Source: Erythrophleum ivorense (taxonomy: Eukaryota; Streptophyta; Magnoliopsida; Fabales; Fabaceae). Taken from it: DNA of 64,000 nucleotides. The translations under genes were made by a program, and so were the position numbers. The notes below the pieces were generated by a model, which was not told where the DNA came from, searched no databases, and worked only from the letters and a program-made list of their open reading frames with translations. The stretch covers positions 1-64,000 of the forward strand of contig JAIUCV010000349.1 in assembly GCA_026724425.1 (NCBI GenBank). The letters run 5' to 3'. Shown piece after piece: positions 20,826 through 34,069 of this stretch (position 1 is the stretch's first letter; each line of letters opens with the position of its first letter).

Positions 20826-23800
20826 TGGAACTAACGATGAGACCGGCATAGGAGATAACTAATTTTTTTTCTTTTTTTTTATATCACAACCAACTAGGAC
20901 AATTACAAATCATATATGCATTATATAAATTTGGTTCCAATAGACTCTTGTAGAAATTTTGACAGAGTCTCCTCTGTAAATTGGACCTCCCGAAATGTCT
21001 ACAAATTAGCCAGCTAGTTCAAAACATCAAAAGGAAATTCAGCTATCCATCTAGACCAAAATACATTAGTTTTTGGGGGTGGAGGACCTTATTTGTGACT
21101 TAGTGGAGCTACATATAACAATCTACTGTACAAAGTGAATTTCAATACAATAACAAAACATGCTCATGTGAACAAATGCAGGCCTCAAAGAGTACAGGAA
21201 AAGTGCTAGTGCTAAGATGTTAATGAGAGATCGCTCAAACCTACTATCTAAAACAAATTAAAATAAAAGAAGAATTAGAGTTAAGGACCTAAAGATGGAA
21301 ATATTTCCTCTAAAAGGCTTATTACCACTGGGTTTAAGATAGATTACCATTGACTTTAAGTAAAATCCCTAAACTTAGTGGTAATAAGTCCTTGAAAGTA
21401 AATATTTTCATCTTTGGGTCTTCAACTCTAATTCTCCCTAAAATAAAAGGTGTGAGTTGATGCTCAATGAGTAAACAAGGCCAACAATATGGTGTAAGAA
21501 TATTATAACATTAAGATCTTATTCAAAATAACAATTTACCAATAAAACTTTAAAATGATTATTAAAAAGAAATTTTCAAATAATTCATGCATCAGATGTA
21601 GTGGGAAGCATCTAGTTAGGACCAACTAAGCCAAACATAGAGCACATAGCTTGTGAGAGTAAGTAACATAGATGCTGAGCAACTTGCTTGCGAAAATGAA
21701 TATAGATCCATGTATGGTGTTCAACCACACGGGACCAGCAACACCCCTACTAGTTGAGGTACTTATCACAGTGTATCACAGCTAACCTTTACTGTGGTTA
21801 ATTGTAGGGTTTTGAAATAGATAACTCCCACAAGGAAATAATCTCGGAAATATTTGCTTAGAGTAAATCAATTTCTAATTTACATATACTTATAGTCCCA
21901 ACATATATTAGAGTACATCAGTAAATAATTCCATAGTACAGAAATCCTTAATAAGCATTTTGAGGCATAAATATTCCAAGAACATATTTAAGAAAGTAAA
22001 TTCATTAACGTAAATAATCAGAGACATATTTCAATAAAGTAAATACAATAATTAAGGAGTATTTAACCACAAACCTTGAAATAAAATGTATAGTTAGCAT
22101 TATTTACTCATATTCTCTTTCTTCTTCTTTTTTCTTTTAGATAATGTATAAAAAAAATTCCTATTATATTCTCCATCAACTTTGTGGATGCACCTAACTC
22201 TTCGAATACCCTATACATCAAATTTACAAATTCTTCATATTTGAACAACTTCAATGGTCAATTATATAAAATATATCATCTTTACCCAACACCTAATATT
22301 ACCAAATTGTTCTTTAACTATGATAATTTGCTACACCCCTTTGACAACATTTATAACTTTGTCTGCAAGGAGTTAAAATTACTCAAAAAATAATATACTC
22401 TTTAATACCTAAACTTAAAGATCTTGGATGCTCTTTACTTGAAAAGAAAAAAAACAAAGTCCAATATCCTAGAGGTCTAAGATATTATTGCATAAAAAGA
22501 ATAGACCAAAGCAAGATGTTTACATATTAATATGGCTCAAACTATCCCAAAATAGCATTCAAGAAATTAACCACTTTAACTACCAATTCTATGGTTCCAA
22601 AATCCTCAAAATCCTAGTTTGTAAGATTATGGAAATTCACCTTAATTTAAACTAAAAACAAGAAGTTTCGATGCCACTCAAATCCTAAGAGTACTAGTGC
22701 TAAAACTTATATCATTATAAGAGATCATAATGAAAGTATAGTTATTTGAAATTTACACCAATCTATTCCCCTCACATTGATAATTCACCTAATTGAGCAC
22801 ATATCAAAATAGTCACATTCACATGCATAAACTACATTGCAATGGGCACCTCCTGCTATAGATGTGACAATGAAAAAGCACCATTGCAAAGCAAAGAGGC
22901 TTACAAGAGTAAAGTTGATAATTTTTTTATCACCAAAATGTAACTCACACCTTAGCCCTCCCAATTTGCCAATTGGAACTCACAAGACAGCCCATAGATT
23001 CCCTTGTTCTACACCATTTAACCAAAATCATGAGAAGGAAGAAAGGGCCTTTAGAATAAGGTTCTAAGCAAGGGAAACATAACATTGTGCACCAAAAAAA
23101 TTTAAGGAGCCTTAAGGGGAAAATAAGACACCATACCAACTACCAAGAAGTCAAAGCCTTTGACCAAAAATGGAGTAAGTTCACACCACAGAATGGCAGT
23201 CTAAACTAGTAGCAAAACATGGCTGAAGGAAGCTTATTCTACACGAGTGGAAGTTAGTAGGTAAGAAGCACAATGGGATACGATTTTGTAATAGAAAATC
23301 ATGCAAAAAATGGAAGCAACAAAATTTGAGGAAGAGTTGATGATACATTCTAGCATGACAAAAACCAAAATTGTTCCAACCAAAAATCATAAGTCTTGCT
23401 TGAAGTTTTCGGTCTACACAACACTCCCACCAGTAGATTTCTTATAAGAAAAGCATATCGCAAAAACAAAAAACTAGAGGATGAGGACGCTATCAGAATA
23501 GAACCAAAAAGAGGCAACACACACTAGCAAAAATTCCAAGCTTGAGAAACAAACTTGCACGAAATTATACTACCAAAATGGAGCAACCAAACTTAGCTTG
23601 CAATAGGGAAAGAGGCTAGTAGAAAAATCAAAACCAAAAGAGAACAAGGTTATAATGAATAGAGGAGAGAAACTGCTAACATTTCTAGTGTGTTTTCTGC
23701 TGCTTCCTTTAACTAAAAGGATGGAGGTAGGTGAGAGCTATGTGTTATTGAAATTGGAGGTGCAACATGACCTAAAACCCAAACTTTAGTTAGACATATG

Positions 23801-23940
23801 AGGGGTATATATGGAATAATAGAAAATTGACAAAAGAGAGGAAAAAAATATGAATGTTGGCGCACGTCAAGAGTCAAACACGGGACATATAGAATAAGAC
23901 TCCACTTAATTGCCACCAGACCTAAGGCACACCCTTAGCT
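20826..23940 (-). repeat. LTR-like non-coding block
   Basis: There is no coding potential over about 3.1 kb. The text is that of plant gypsy LTRs in reverse orientation, with a stretch near 20,965-21,000 (gacagagtctcctctg, ggacctcccgaaatgt) seen in many such repeats. A direct near-copy pair also occurs inside: 21,283-21,330 is echoed, partly inverted, at 21,375-21,430. Ends and target-site duplication could not be fixed, so this may be one long LTR or a mosaic. Confidence 0.35.
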
Positions 23941-24851
23941 AGTGATATTAACAAATAAATACATATATATATATACACACTTTTAGGTCTTTACATTAAT
24001 AAACAATGGAAAGGGCAAAATAATTGAGGAATTTGTTATAAAAAAGGTATTATGGCCACAACCAAAGTCAATTATATCTTTGTGTTATAAAATTATCTAT
24101 CTTTATAGAAATTAATCATGGATAGGACTATATGACAATAGTCTACATAAAATCTCATAAGAGTTTAGTTGATTCTCTTGCCAAAGTGTTGGCAAGAGAT
24201 GCAGTACAACAAATATGTGAGGAAATGAGGCTAAAAGCCCTTAAACCAACCAACGCTATAATAATAGGAACCTAACTTTGAGTTAGTATATACTTTAACA
24301 ATATAAGTTCAATGGGTAATAATAAGTTACTATGTGTTGATCAAGCACTAAACTTCATATTTAAAGCTTTGTAGTACATGTGTTGCACAAACTGTTACAA
24401 GAGAAGTAGAGGAGATTAAATGTCTAAAGTAACAAGGATATAATAACAAACTCCATCGTGCACACTATTATGGGAGGAAGTTGACAAAGTTCTTAATGGA
24501 GTTGTTAAACGTCTAAAGTAATAAGGATATAATAACAAATTTTACCTATATAAATGTCAAAGTGCTGCCACTTCAAACAAGATTTATAGGATTGATTTTG
24601 TAAATATTCATGAAATCAAGACTAGTACATGGCCATAAAAGTACCCAAGCAAGATATTAAAACTTCTTAGTAATTTAATAATATCTTGTATGTAATACCT
24701 TCAGTTTTGACATAAAGAGTTGTGATTTTAATATTAGGATTCATCAAAGTTTTAAAGTATTTATACTAATAGAAAGTTTAAATTGTTAAAAGACAACTTC
24801 TATTATGCATGATATTACAGAGTAATATTACAAACTATTGGGGATTGATAT

Positions 24852-25312
24852 GTAGTTTGTAATATTGTGGGATGTTTTAAAATCATATTTTGGAAAGGGA
24901 TTGAGTTAAACTTATATAAGGAGAACCTCATTTAATATATATATATATATATATGACTTAGACTTGGGTCTAAACCTTGAACTTTTAAAAAAATTTATTA
25001 TACTCTGATAGATTTATAATATACATTTAAAGTGACATATTTGTTTATTTCAATTAAATTAACATGTGTCTTGCTATAGAAAAAGATAACTTCTAAAAGT
25101 GTTTGTTTAAGGTATATATATATATATATATATATAGATTCCCATTTTTCATAAGAAGTGATAAGAGATTTTTGTGTATGCCCAAAGAATGTGGTGTATC
25201 TTGAAAGAGCATTATTTGTAATCCTTTAGTATACAAGAAATCACTCTTTAAAGAGAGTAATGTTTCACACCTGAAAGCCTATTTTTCTATTTCTCTGATT
25301 GTATATTTCTAA
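24852..25312 (+). repeat. LTR-like fragment
   Basis: It starts with the sequence shared with 12,770 (gtagtttgtaatattgtggg) and ends near ttctaaca. Two (TA)n runs lie inside (24,938-24,954 and 25,110-25,136). The layout and the ending resemble a copia-type LTR, but no clean duplication was found. Confidence 0.4.
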
Positions 25313-25324
25313 CAATATTGGAAT

Positions 25325-25445
25325 AGATTTAGGCAAGTCAGCCAATAAGCACATGTCTGTATCAATCTACAAGTAAGTCAGTACTCAATGCTATCTTCCA
25401 TCGATGAAGATACGATTTCTGATTTATACCCTTGATAGTAATAAA
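25325..25445 (+). pseudogene. Type-B CRK 3' end (plus strand)
   Basis: The plus strand encodes STSKSV, then after a shift SSIDEDTISDLYP and a stop. This is the CRK C-terminal tail, also seen at 43,890-43,980 in B3. Nothing of the kinase domain is left upstream. It lies directly before module X, convergent with CRK A2, the same arrangement as B3 and A3. Confidence 0.6.
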
Positions 25446-25479
25446 AAGAAAATTCTTGTTTTGGACAAAAAAAGATTGT

Positions 25480-27425
25480 TAGGTAAAATAGGTTCCTTGT
25501 TGCTACGAGCAGATCCTCTATTACTTAAATAATTCGTTTGAATTCTGCAGCATGAAAAGAGCAGAGGTTTTGCTTAAATACTCAATTCTTGAATGTATGG
25601 TTAAGTTGTGTAAGATCTCCATGAAGTTGGAGTTTCTAACACATCTAATCAAGGTGGCAAAGATATTGACATTAATTGGAGCTAGAGTTTTAATATATTA
25701 TTTTCAACAGAGAAAATTTGAGGGCAACTATTTTCTAAGAAAATCTTGCTTATCTTCCACTTAGATATAATTTCAAATAAAAACCACTATAATGTGCAAA
25801 GGTAAAAGGACAAACAAACGTGGAATATTTCTTGTATATAAAAATTTTCATATATATCTTTCTTTCCACAAGTTAGTTCAGTAAAGTATCAACATTTCAT
25901 GGGGGAAATTTAGCCATCGACATCTCATTCATAATTACCTTATGGTGATTTAGTATTTTGAATAGCAATCTTCTTTAATCTTAGATCCGTCAATTCAAAT
26001 TGGGTTTGATCCTTCCACACCGATTTTTTCTGTTGAGCTGCACCAATTACTCCATGTGAATATGGAACATTTCAAAGACAACTCCATAAACCTTTTTTTT
26101 ATACCACTGGTCAATAGATAATGATGAAGAGCATCTAGCTCATGATTTTATTGACCAGTCTAATTGATAGAAGCCAAAATGTAAGGCCCTAAGGCTTAAT
26201 AGTCAACAAATCTTCAAATGGTCATAACTTTTGATCTAAGAGAAAATTTTGTTATTATTATACATATTCAAAAACCTTTTTTAGAGCACATCATTAAGGC
26301 AACCTGAGTTTATCCAATTATGATTGTTTCGAGGTCCAAAATCCTTCATCCTCACATGTTTCAGAGTTATTTTAGTTATTTTTCTATTTTAAGACATTTA
26401 TTTTCTATTTTATGGCATTTATTTTATTCCCTTTTAGCTAAGATTTATTTCTTTATTTATTAGAGTTGACTAGGGTTTCTATAAATACCTTATGGTATTA
26501 TTTTGAGTTAAAAATCAATAAATCGATAGTTTAATCTCTTATTTTGTTCTTGTTGCATTTTCTAATTGTGCAAACATGTTTTCCCATTATAACACGTGCT
26601 ACGCTAAGTCAGACAAAGTGAAGTTAATTAATGTCCAAATCTTAAGGTATTTTTAGTGTGAAAAAAAAACTATCAAAATTAGATGACCAAAATTAAAAAA
26701 GAAAAAGAGAAAAACTATCAAAATTAATGTGATCAAAAGAAAACTATTTGGTAATTGTCAACACAAAGTTTAGACATATACACATGTAGAATTTCAAGAA
26801 TCAAGTTTATGGAATCTGTTGTGGAATGCATGACATGAACATTTTGAGTTAAATAAGGTGCTTAGCAATATCATCGTTAATGACGTTTTTATCAGATTCA
26901 TTTAATATGCAGAAAGTTTGGTATAAAAATGAAAAGGAAAAGAAAAAAAAGATGATTTTGAAAATAAAAAATGACTTTTATTACTCTTGTTTTTTATAAT
27001 TGAGTAATGACTAGTAAATAATATTAAATAATAATTGAATAATAATTATAAGGGCAAAAGAAGTATTACACAAAAAATTTTCCCTTCCCTCATATTTTCC
27101 TTTGCATTTCCTTGCATTCCAAACAGGCTTAGAATATGGAGATGTGTGATTCTTGTACAATTAGATAAATCATTTTTAGGTAATATACTTCAATGTAGCA
27201 ACTGGTTAAACGATTGTTAAAAATCAGAAAAAACAAAATCAAAAAACAAAATATTTGACAATAAGACTGCTATTGATATCCAAGGATTTCAAAAGAAATC
27301 TAAACCTTTAGTATCCAAAAAAAAGAAGAATACAAAGATGAAGAAATACAAGCCTTGTACTACCGAGAAAAGAATTTACTCATAGACATTTCATTGATAG
27401 AGCATGATTTGGAATTGTTGGTATA
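25480..27425. repeat. Flanking module X and A2 3' flank, copy 2
   Basis: Colinear with 671-2,393 over nearly its whole length, so A2 and its 3' flank were duplicated together with A1 and its flank. The main difference is an insertion at about 26,905-27,130. Confidence 0.7.
26905..27130. mobile_element. MITE-like insertion in duplication copy 2
   Basis: Copy 1 passes from gacgtttctgtcgag straight to atctagagatgcgtg (2,068-2,099). Copy 2 has about 225 extra bases there. The insert has inverted ends, gtttggtataaaaatg on the left and, in reverse complement on the right, tgtttggaatgcaagg. It therefore arrived after the segmental duplication, or was precisely lost from copy 1. Confidence 0.55.
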
Positions 27426-30400
27426 TTAATCAGAACCTGATTCCTTCTTTCCAATGGTAGGCTCTATTCGACCATGCATAAAGAATGCTGGTTCTTGTGG
27501 AAATGGCAATTGAATTGAATCATTACTAAGATATAAAACAACTGTAGCCATGGAAAGCCTAGCATCTGGATTTTCTTGAACACATAACAAACCAATTTGA
27601 ATGCACTTAATCACTTCATTATATGAACCGAATTCTTTTATATTTGAATCCAATATCTCTAACAATTTTTCATCCCTCCATTGCTTCCAAGCCTACAACA
27701 ATTAAGTAATATTAATTATTCCAATCATGACCTTTCTAATTAGTTTATACATTATTTTTAAATCAATCTTTCTCCAATTAAAGGGTTGAGATGATCATAT
27801 AAGAAATATTAATGACAAAAGCAAATTATCATAACTTACATAGCTTAAGAGGCCATCAACATATTGTGATTCATGACAACTTGCATTCTTCTTTCCACTG
27901 ACAATTTCTAGAACTATAACTCCAAAACTGAAAACATCTGATTTCTTAGAATATTGTCCGAGCATTGCATATTCTGGAGACATATAACCACTAAAAAAAA
28001 AAAAAGCAATATCAATGATCAAATTTTATCCAATAGATTATAATAAATTTTGGATATTTAAAATGATCAATTGAAAGGCAAACTTTTCTATGTCAAGCAG
28101 TAATATTCATGTGCTATTAGGTCACAACTTATTTTCCTTTATTCATCCATATTAAGTTAGATGTAGAGGTTAAAGGAAGAAAATTTAAGAGAAATAAAAA
28201 TTATAACTTACTATGTTCCTACAATTCTCTTTGTACTTCCTTCAATTTCATTGATAGCAACCATCTTGGCCATACCAAAATCTGAAATTTTTGGATTCAT
28301 TTCATCATCTAACAAAATATTGCTAGGTTTGAGATCACGATGTATTATTTTAAGGCGAGAATATTCATGAAGATAAAGAATTCCTCGAGCAATTCCTCCT
28401 ATGATTTTGCAACGCTCCAACCAATTTAATGCTCTACTTTTTTGGGAACCTATACATAAATTTGTCATGAGTGACTGAAGTGAGTAAATAAATAAATATA
28501 ATCTTTAAGCAATAACTTAAGTAAATTATAGAAGGCACCAAATAAATAATAATATGCATGATATATATGAATTGTAAATTTCAACTAAAAATTAAATGAG
28601 TTTTGAAGAGCCAAACCAAATAAAAAGTAATCAAGGCTTCTGTTGGGAACATATTCATAAACAAGTATTTTCTCTTGCTCCTCTATGCAAAATCCTAATA
28701 ACGCCACCAAATTTCTGTGCTGAAGTTTGGATATTAATAAAACCTCATTCTTGAATTCTACTGCACCTTGCCCGGAACATTTTGAAAGTCTTTTTACAGC
28801 TATTTCTTGACCATTAGGAAGAATACCCTGAAATCATAATTCGTTGGATTAAAAAGGACAAATATATGCATGAAACATTTAATTAATGGGATTTATTACC
28901 TTGTAAACTTCTCCAAATCCACCTTTCCCTACACTGTTTTGGTGTGAAAACATATTTGTTGCAGCTTCAATAGTAGCCAAACTAAATTGCAGAGGCTCTA
29001 ATGTAGTGCTTTCACTTCCAACTAGGCAAACATACAAAAATTAAAGTATGTTTTAAGTATTTTCTTTTCACGATGTTATAGAAGATCATACCAGCATTTT
29101 TTTGGTTAAGCGATTGACAATTAGTGATAGAAGGATAATATTGGTACTTTTTAGAAAATGGAAAGCCAATATTTCTTGTGTTTTAAATCACATGAAGAAA
29201 TTAAAATTTCAATAAAATTAGAGGAGTTAAAAGCATATGTAAATATAAATTTAATATTTAATTTAAAAGATAGATGGTAAAAATAATGAAGCTAGATAAT
29301 AGATCTGTTTATAAATTAAGAGGACAATTTATAATTTGAAATTCAAAAAATTATTAGAGTGAATACATAAAATTTTTTAAATAATTTTGATTAATTACTA
29401 TTTTATAAAAACAGATAAATAAAGAAAGATATGCACGAGTAAAGAGATAGAATGAAAATTACTTACAGTAACTTTGTCTGGGGACAGCCTTATGACTCTT
29501 CTTCATTTTACTCCGTATGAGATAGTAGGTGAAACATATAAGTATCCCCGCACCGACAATAGAAACCACGACAATCACAATAGTCCTTGGTGATTGGCCT
29601 TTTACTTTTCCTGTGCAATTACAAGTATTTGATTAAAATATTCTTATATCTATCATTTATATAATATAATAAATATTAAATATATTTTGATAGATATAAA
29701 AATTTTAAGTTTAGCAAATTGTAAAATTATTTGATAAAAAATACTCAAAACAAAAAGAAATTCACAAAATAATTTTTTTAATTTTACTAACTTATAGATA
29801 ATAATTAATGTCAAAAATAAAATTCATATTAAATCTATTACAATGGACATAAGCACTGTCCTAAATTTAATAAAATTTTGAAATAAATAAATTTAAGATT
29901 TTTTAATATAAAATAAATAAAATTAAAAATAAAAATGAAAAAAATTAATATACTTTTTATAAACGATATTTTTAATAAAAAATAATATTAGTTTTGAAGA
30001 TATTTTAGTTTTAAGAGAATAAATGTATATTTTCTTTAAAAATAGTATAACTCAGAGATTTTTTTATAAAAAAAATACTAATTTACCGTTATTATTTTTG
30101 CCTACTCCAAGAGGCACCGCAATCATTGTGTCATGTTTGTGTTCTCCTATTGTCATGTGGAATTACCCCTGGGTCCCTAAAATATCAGCGCGTAGAAGCT
30201 TGCTCTAGATTCTAGAAGTCTTCAGCAGGCTTTTCAAGCCAGTTTTGGGGCCTACCACAGGTGCGTATTGATAATACAGAAAATAAATTTATTGTTTTCT
30301 CGGTTTTCGTGTCCTTATTTTCTCATCTTTTAAAATTTATTTTAAAAAATTACATTGAAAAGTCAAATTTTACAAAATTTATAATAAAAATTTTTTAAAA

Positions 30401-31507
30401 CTAAAATTATTTCCAAAAGTCAAAATTATTAGAACTTGTTAGCATTAAAAAAATTTATTATCAAAATTTAAAAAATTATAATTTAAATAATTTTGATAAT
30501 AATTTTTTTAAAATTTTAATGATAAATTTCTTAAAATTTAATTTTTAAAATTTTTATTATAAATTGATAAAACTTGAGTTTTAAAATATAATTTTTTTCA
30601 ATTTATTTTGCTGTCAAAATTAACATAATCTTTTTCATTATTATATTTACTCTAATATGTTAAAAAAATGAAAAAAAAAAAGTAATCAGAAAGCATGTAA
30701 GTTTTACTTACCGTCGGGATCTGAAGAGTTTGTTGGAGGAAAAGGAGCAGTCGGCGTAGGTGTTGGTGTTCCTGGCTGGGCGTAGAAAGGGTACAATTCA
30801 TAGCGAATGTTACAACTGGGATATAGAACTCTTCCTCCTCGCTTTCCCGCACAACACCATGGAAGGTCCCCAATCACATCACTCAGACACCTTCTGCAAT
30901 CTTGGGGTGACAGGTCCGGCGTGCACTGAACTAGAGAATACATAGACCCAAACCCAGATATGCTTGCCTCAGTTGTGGCATATTTCTTAGCACCCAAAGG
31001 ATGGTTGGCCGCCTCATCTGCCGTCAAGTTTAAGGTGTTCAGCAACAACTGCAAGTAGCTTTCCCGTGACGCATTGGCGGTGTTCAAGAGGCCAACTCTA
31101 GGCCTTGTGTCGACGGTGGAGAAGAAGGAGCGATTGGCATAGCGAAGCAAGCACTCGTCGTACCAGATTATGGCCTCTTTCGACGATCGGCAGTCGGAAG
31201 TTAATCGTTGGGTTGCGTTGACGACGCATTGGTGGCAAACCTGGAGGGTGACATCACCCCGGCACATGAAGAGGCCGTAGACGGTGTCGCCACCGCCGGC
31301 GACGGTGGTGTTGTAGAACTCCTTGTTGGCGGCGTTGTTGGAAGCTAAGGAAGAGAGGAGGTTGGTTAGGTCCGATTGGAAGGGACTATTGGCAGTGAAG
31401 GTTTTGTTGGTAGAGCAGTTGTGGTAAATATAATTAGGCTGTGCTTCAGTAGTAGCAGAATAGAGGAAGCTAGCGAAAAAGAGAAAAATATGTTTGTAGG
31501 AAGCCAT
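27426..31507 (-). CDS. CRK: Cysteine-rich receptor-like protein kinase A2 (tail truncated)
   Basis: This is a paralogue of A1 with the same seven exons: 31507-30712, 29610-29467, 29021-28900, 28827-28617, 28449-28212, 27990-27840 and 27692-27426. Six of the seven have lengths identical to A1 or differ by three bases. All splice sites are GT-AG, and the product is 642 residues. It has a signal peptide, two DUF26 domains (CRGDVTLQVCHQC and CTPDLSPQDCRRC), a membrane segment, GKGGFGEVYK, IAVKRLS, HRDLKPSN and DFG. The frame stops at TAA (27,428-27,426), where A1 has CAA, removing about 22 tail residues beyond the kinase core. The upstream frame stays open to 31,651, but the ATG at 31,507 matches the A1 start. 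The TATA box of A1 is altered here. It is probably translatable, but may be weakly expressed or in early decay. Confidence 0.85.
29640..30660. other. Intron 1 of CRK A2 (AT-rich)
   Basis: This 1.1-kb intron is larger than the 0.73-kb intron 1 of A1. About 30,330-30,600 is an A/T block containing imperfect inverted sequence (aaaattttta and similar), suggesting a small decayed insertion. No gene was seen in it. Confidence 0.5.
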
Positions 31508-31774
31508 AACCATGGAATTGGCAATAGGGAATAGCGTGTTCGTGTTTGAGATAAGGCCATGTTTTACCCACAATTCAGTCAAATTAAATGAGGAAAGCAA
31601 GTCAGGCAAGTCATTAATAGCACAGTTGTCACGAAGGGGAAGTAGGGCCATCTAAGGCTTCAGTGACGGTATAATTCAGGAAGCCAAGCTGGGCGTCTCT
31701 GGAATAGATATTTTCATTGGTCAACACACGTCAATGCACAAAGTCCAATTCAAGCTATTGTATTTATCTTTATC

Positions 31775-31960
31775 CTGGTTTTGAGAACTAAAAAAAAATT
31801 AATTTTATATGAATTCATCACCATTTCATTTTCACTTCTTAAAACCCCCTTTAAAAGAGTGTTTTTGGCATCTCTCTTGGTGCATACGCCTAAAAAGTTG
31901 AACCATTATTCTGTATGTCGAGTGGCTGATTAGATCAGCATGTGGGGGACACCAAACTCC
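31775..31960. repeat. CRK upstream repeat, copy 2
   Basis: Matches 9,020-9,190; see that entry. It extends the segmental homology beyond the 5' end of CRK A2. Confidence 0.6.
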
Positions 31961-32339
31961 TTCTTATGGCTGGTTCAGTGTAGCTGCACCAGACCTGCAA
32001 AAATATGCAAGAATAGAGCAGACAACTAGAGGAGAGATCAGAGCAAAGGTATTTTTCGGTTCTATATTTTCTTCTTATGAAAAACCCCCAAATTCAGTCC
32101 CACTTACAGAACAAAATGGCTTCCACAAAAAAGTTTCATTAGTGATTTACAGTTGACACACAAACTAACCTAAGTTAAAGTAAACATAACTCTGATCAAG
32201 GTAAAACAATAATAACTTAAATTTTAACAGTGCTGTAATTAATGACAGCACATTAACCTCTGACATTTCCATTACATAATTTTAATTTTTTTCCTCTTTC
32301 TTTCCATATTTCATTTCCGGGCTACGCTTATGTTGGCCG

Positions 32340-32378
32340 CTGATCAAGTAGTGTCCCTTCCCTCCATATCTTCGAGGC
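32340..32378 (-). pseudogene. CRK last-exon scrap
   Basis: The minus strand reads ASKIWREGTLLD, a CRK last-exon start like those at 8,049, 8,360 and 9,567. Homology ends after about 12 codons. Confidence 0.5.
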
Positions 32379-32489
32379 CTGCAAAATCATTCACATATTA
32401 ATCAATTTGTTCAAATTGCTGATCTCTCTTTATTAATATACTTTTCCATTTCGAGTTGCTTATTTTAGTATCAAATTGGTTTTCTACTC

Positions 32490-33993
32490 CTTCCCATTTT
32501 TTCAACTGCGCTAGATTTTTTCTTTTCTAGTTTTTGACTCCAAAAGTGGTCTGTGACTGAAATTTCATTGGTGATCATACTGTAACCGAAGCACCTTATT
32601 TGAGCCAGAATATTCATATCATGCATTCCACAACAACCTTCAAAAGATTTGAAATTGTCATTCAAGGTAACCGAGAGACATCTATCTCCAAGCTTTGCAT
32701 TGACAGTAACCTAACAATTCCTAATTTCAGAATTTATTTTCTAGATTATGTTTAGTCGCGATCCTGATAAAATGATGCAAAAAGTATTCCTAGAGTTGTC
32801 TCTAAAAGATTACATATTCGCGGAAGTAATTACTATAGCTTTACCTTAAAAGAGATCTCCATTCAAAATGTTCAGCACCAATAAGATGAGTAAAAATGGG
32901 ATATACATGACTAATTTCCCCCCCAGATTGATGTTGATACTTTACTGAACTAGCACTGGATAGAAAAAAGACATGAAAATTCTGTGTAAATGAACAATTC
33001 AGCGTCTGTCTGTTGACTTTGTTCTGTAACTTTTACACGATATGGTTATTCTTAGAGAAGGAAAAACAACTGAGTGGCATGTATTTTTGTGGTGCTCATT
33101 TTTCAGTTATATATGAAGCATGGCTAAGCGATCCTACTCACACAGGACCTAGCGCCCAGGTGATTTGGCCAATCTTGACTAATGAACAAATCTTCCACTC
33201 ACGAGGGTTCATTTAGTGCTTGTCTATTATATAAAGTTACATAACATGCGCGTGTACCGCCTACCCCAATCAACATAACAGTTGATGGAAATAAAATTCT
33301 TATTTTAAAAAGGGAGATAGCATTTATTTTTCATATCAACCCTGTATTCCTATTGGATTTATTCGAAACTTCAACGCGGTCTCATATAAATAATCTATGG
33401 TTGTCATTTACCTGAAGATTCATGCACCTGCAAATACATTGCCGAATTAATTATTGAATAATTTAAAAAAAAAAGCTTGCTCTCTTAGTCCTTTTACAAG
33501 TTGTGGAATTCAAATGGAATCTTTTAATAACAGAGGATCCTGTTTGTGGCAACAATGAACTATTTGCCTTACAATCTTCTTCTGACCAAAACTTCATTTA
33601 TTTAATAAATTATGTTTCTACTCCAGTCCACATCGATGGCTTCTAAATCTGCCTCATATCACCATATTTTTATTAGAACGGTGATCAATTTCTGCACATT
33701 TTAATACTTGAGTCAACATCCGAAGCAAAACAAAAATTTCAAGCATCACTTCTCTGTTCAGTTCAGCAACAACCTGACAAATATATAAGCCCAACTTAGA
33801 AAAGAAATACCATGTGCAATGAAAAAAATGGGATGGAAGAGAGAAACAAGACCCCCAAATTTATTATTACTCAGAGTATGAAATAGCATTGATCATCAGA
33901 AAATATTGTGCTTCATGAATTTACTTAAGGCCTTTTTTGGTTCTCTGCCTACTTATAGGCATTTTGATTTCCTGAACACAAGGAGAGCCTACT
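32490..33993 (+). repeat. Tandem unit 1: inverted module X plus B1 5' end
   Basis: The reverse complement of this block matches module X: gcaccttattt and atgcattccacaaca near 32,600 correspond to 26,850-26,810, and the block around 33,530-33,600 corresponds to 25,470-25,540. It ends in the remnant of a type-B exon 1. Related units start near 34,070 and 36,600, so the 5' regions of type-B genes form a three-unit tandem array. Confidence 0.55.
33889..33993 (+). pseudogene. Type-B CRK remnant B1 (5' end only)
   Basis: About 105 bp align with 35,657-35,757: the shared text includes tgatcatcagaaaat, catgaatt and aaggagagcctactt, that is the start and signal peptide of B2. Homology stops abruptly after the signal peptide, and stops interrupt the frame. 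The rest of the gene is absent. Confidence 0.6.
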
Positions 33994-34069
33994 TAAAATG
34001 TAATTTCGGTCTTCAAAAATATTAATAAAAATTAATTTGTTCGTCAAATTTCTTCTGATATTTGACATG

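Noticed and set aside
22184..22393. 69-codon frame rich in Asn and Tyr
   Set aside because: Composition follows the AT-rich background and there is no family match.
24120..24850. Retrotransposon coding region
   Set aside because: Repeated text (aataaggatataataacaaa at two places) shows a local duplication, but no gag, protease or RT motif was found.
31508..31651. 48-residue N-terminal extension of CRK A2
   Set aside because: The frame stays open to an ATG at 31,651, but the signal peptide begins at the ATG at 31,507 (31,513 is two codons earlier), which also matches the A1 start. An extension would bury the signal peptide.
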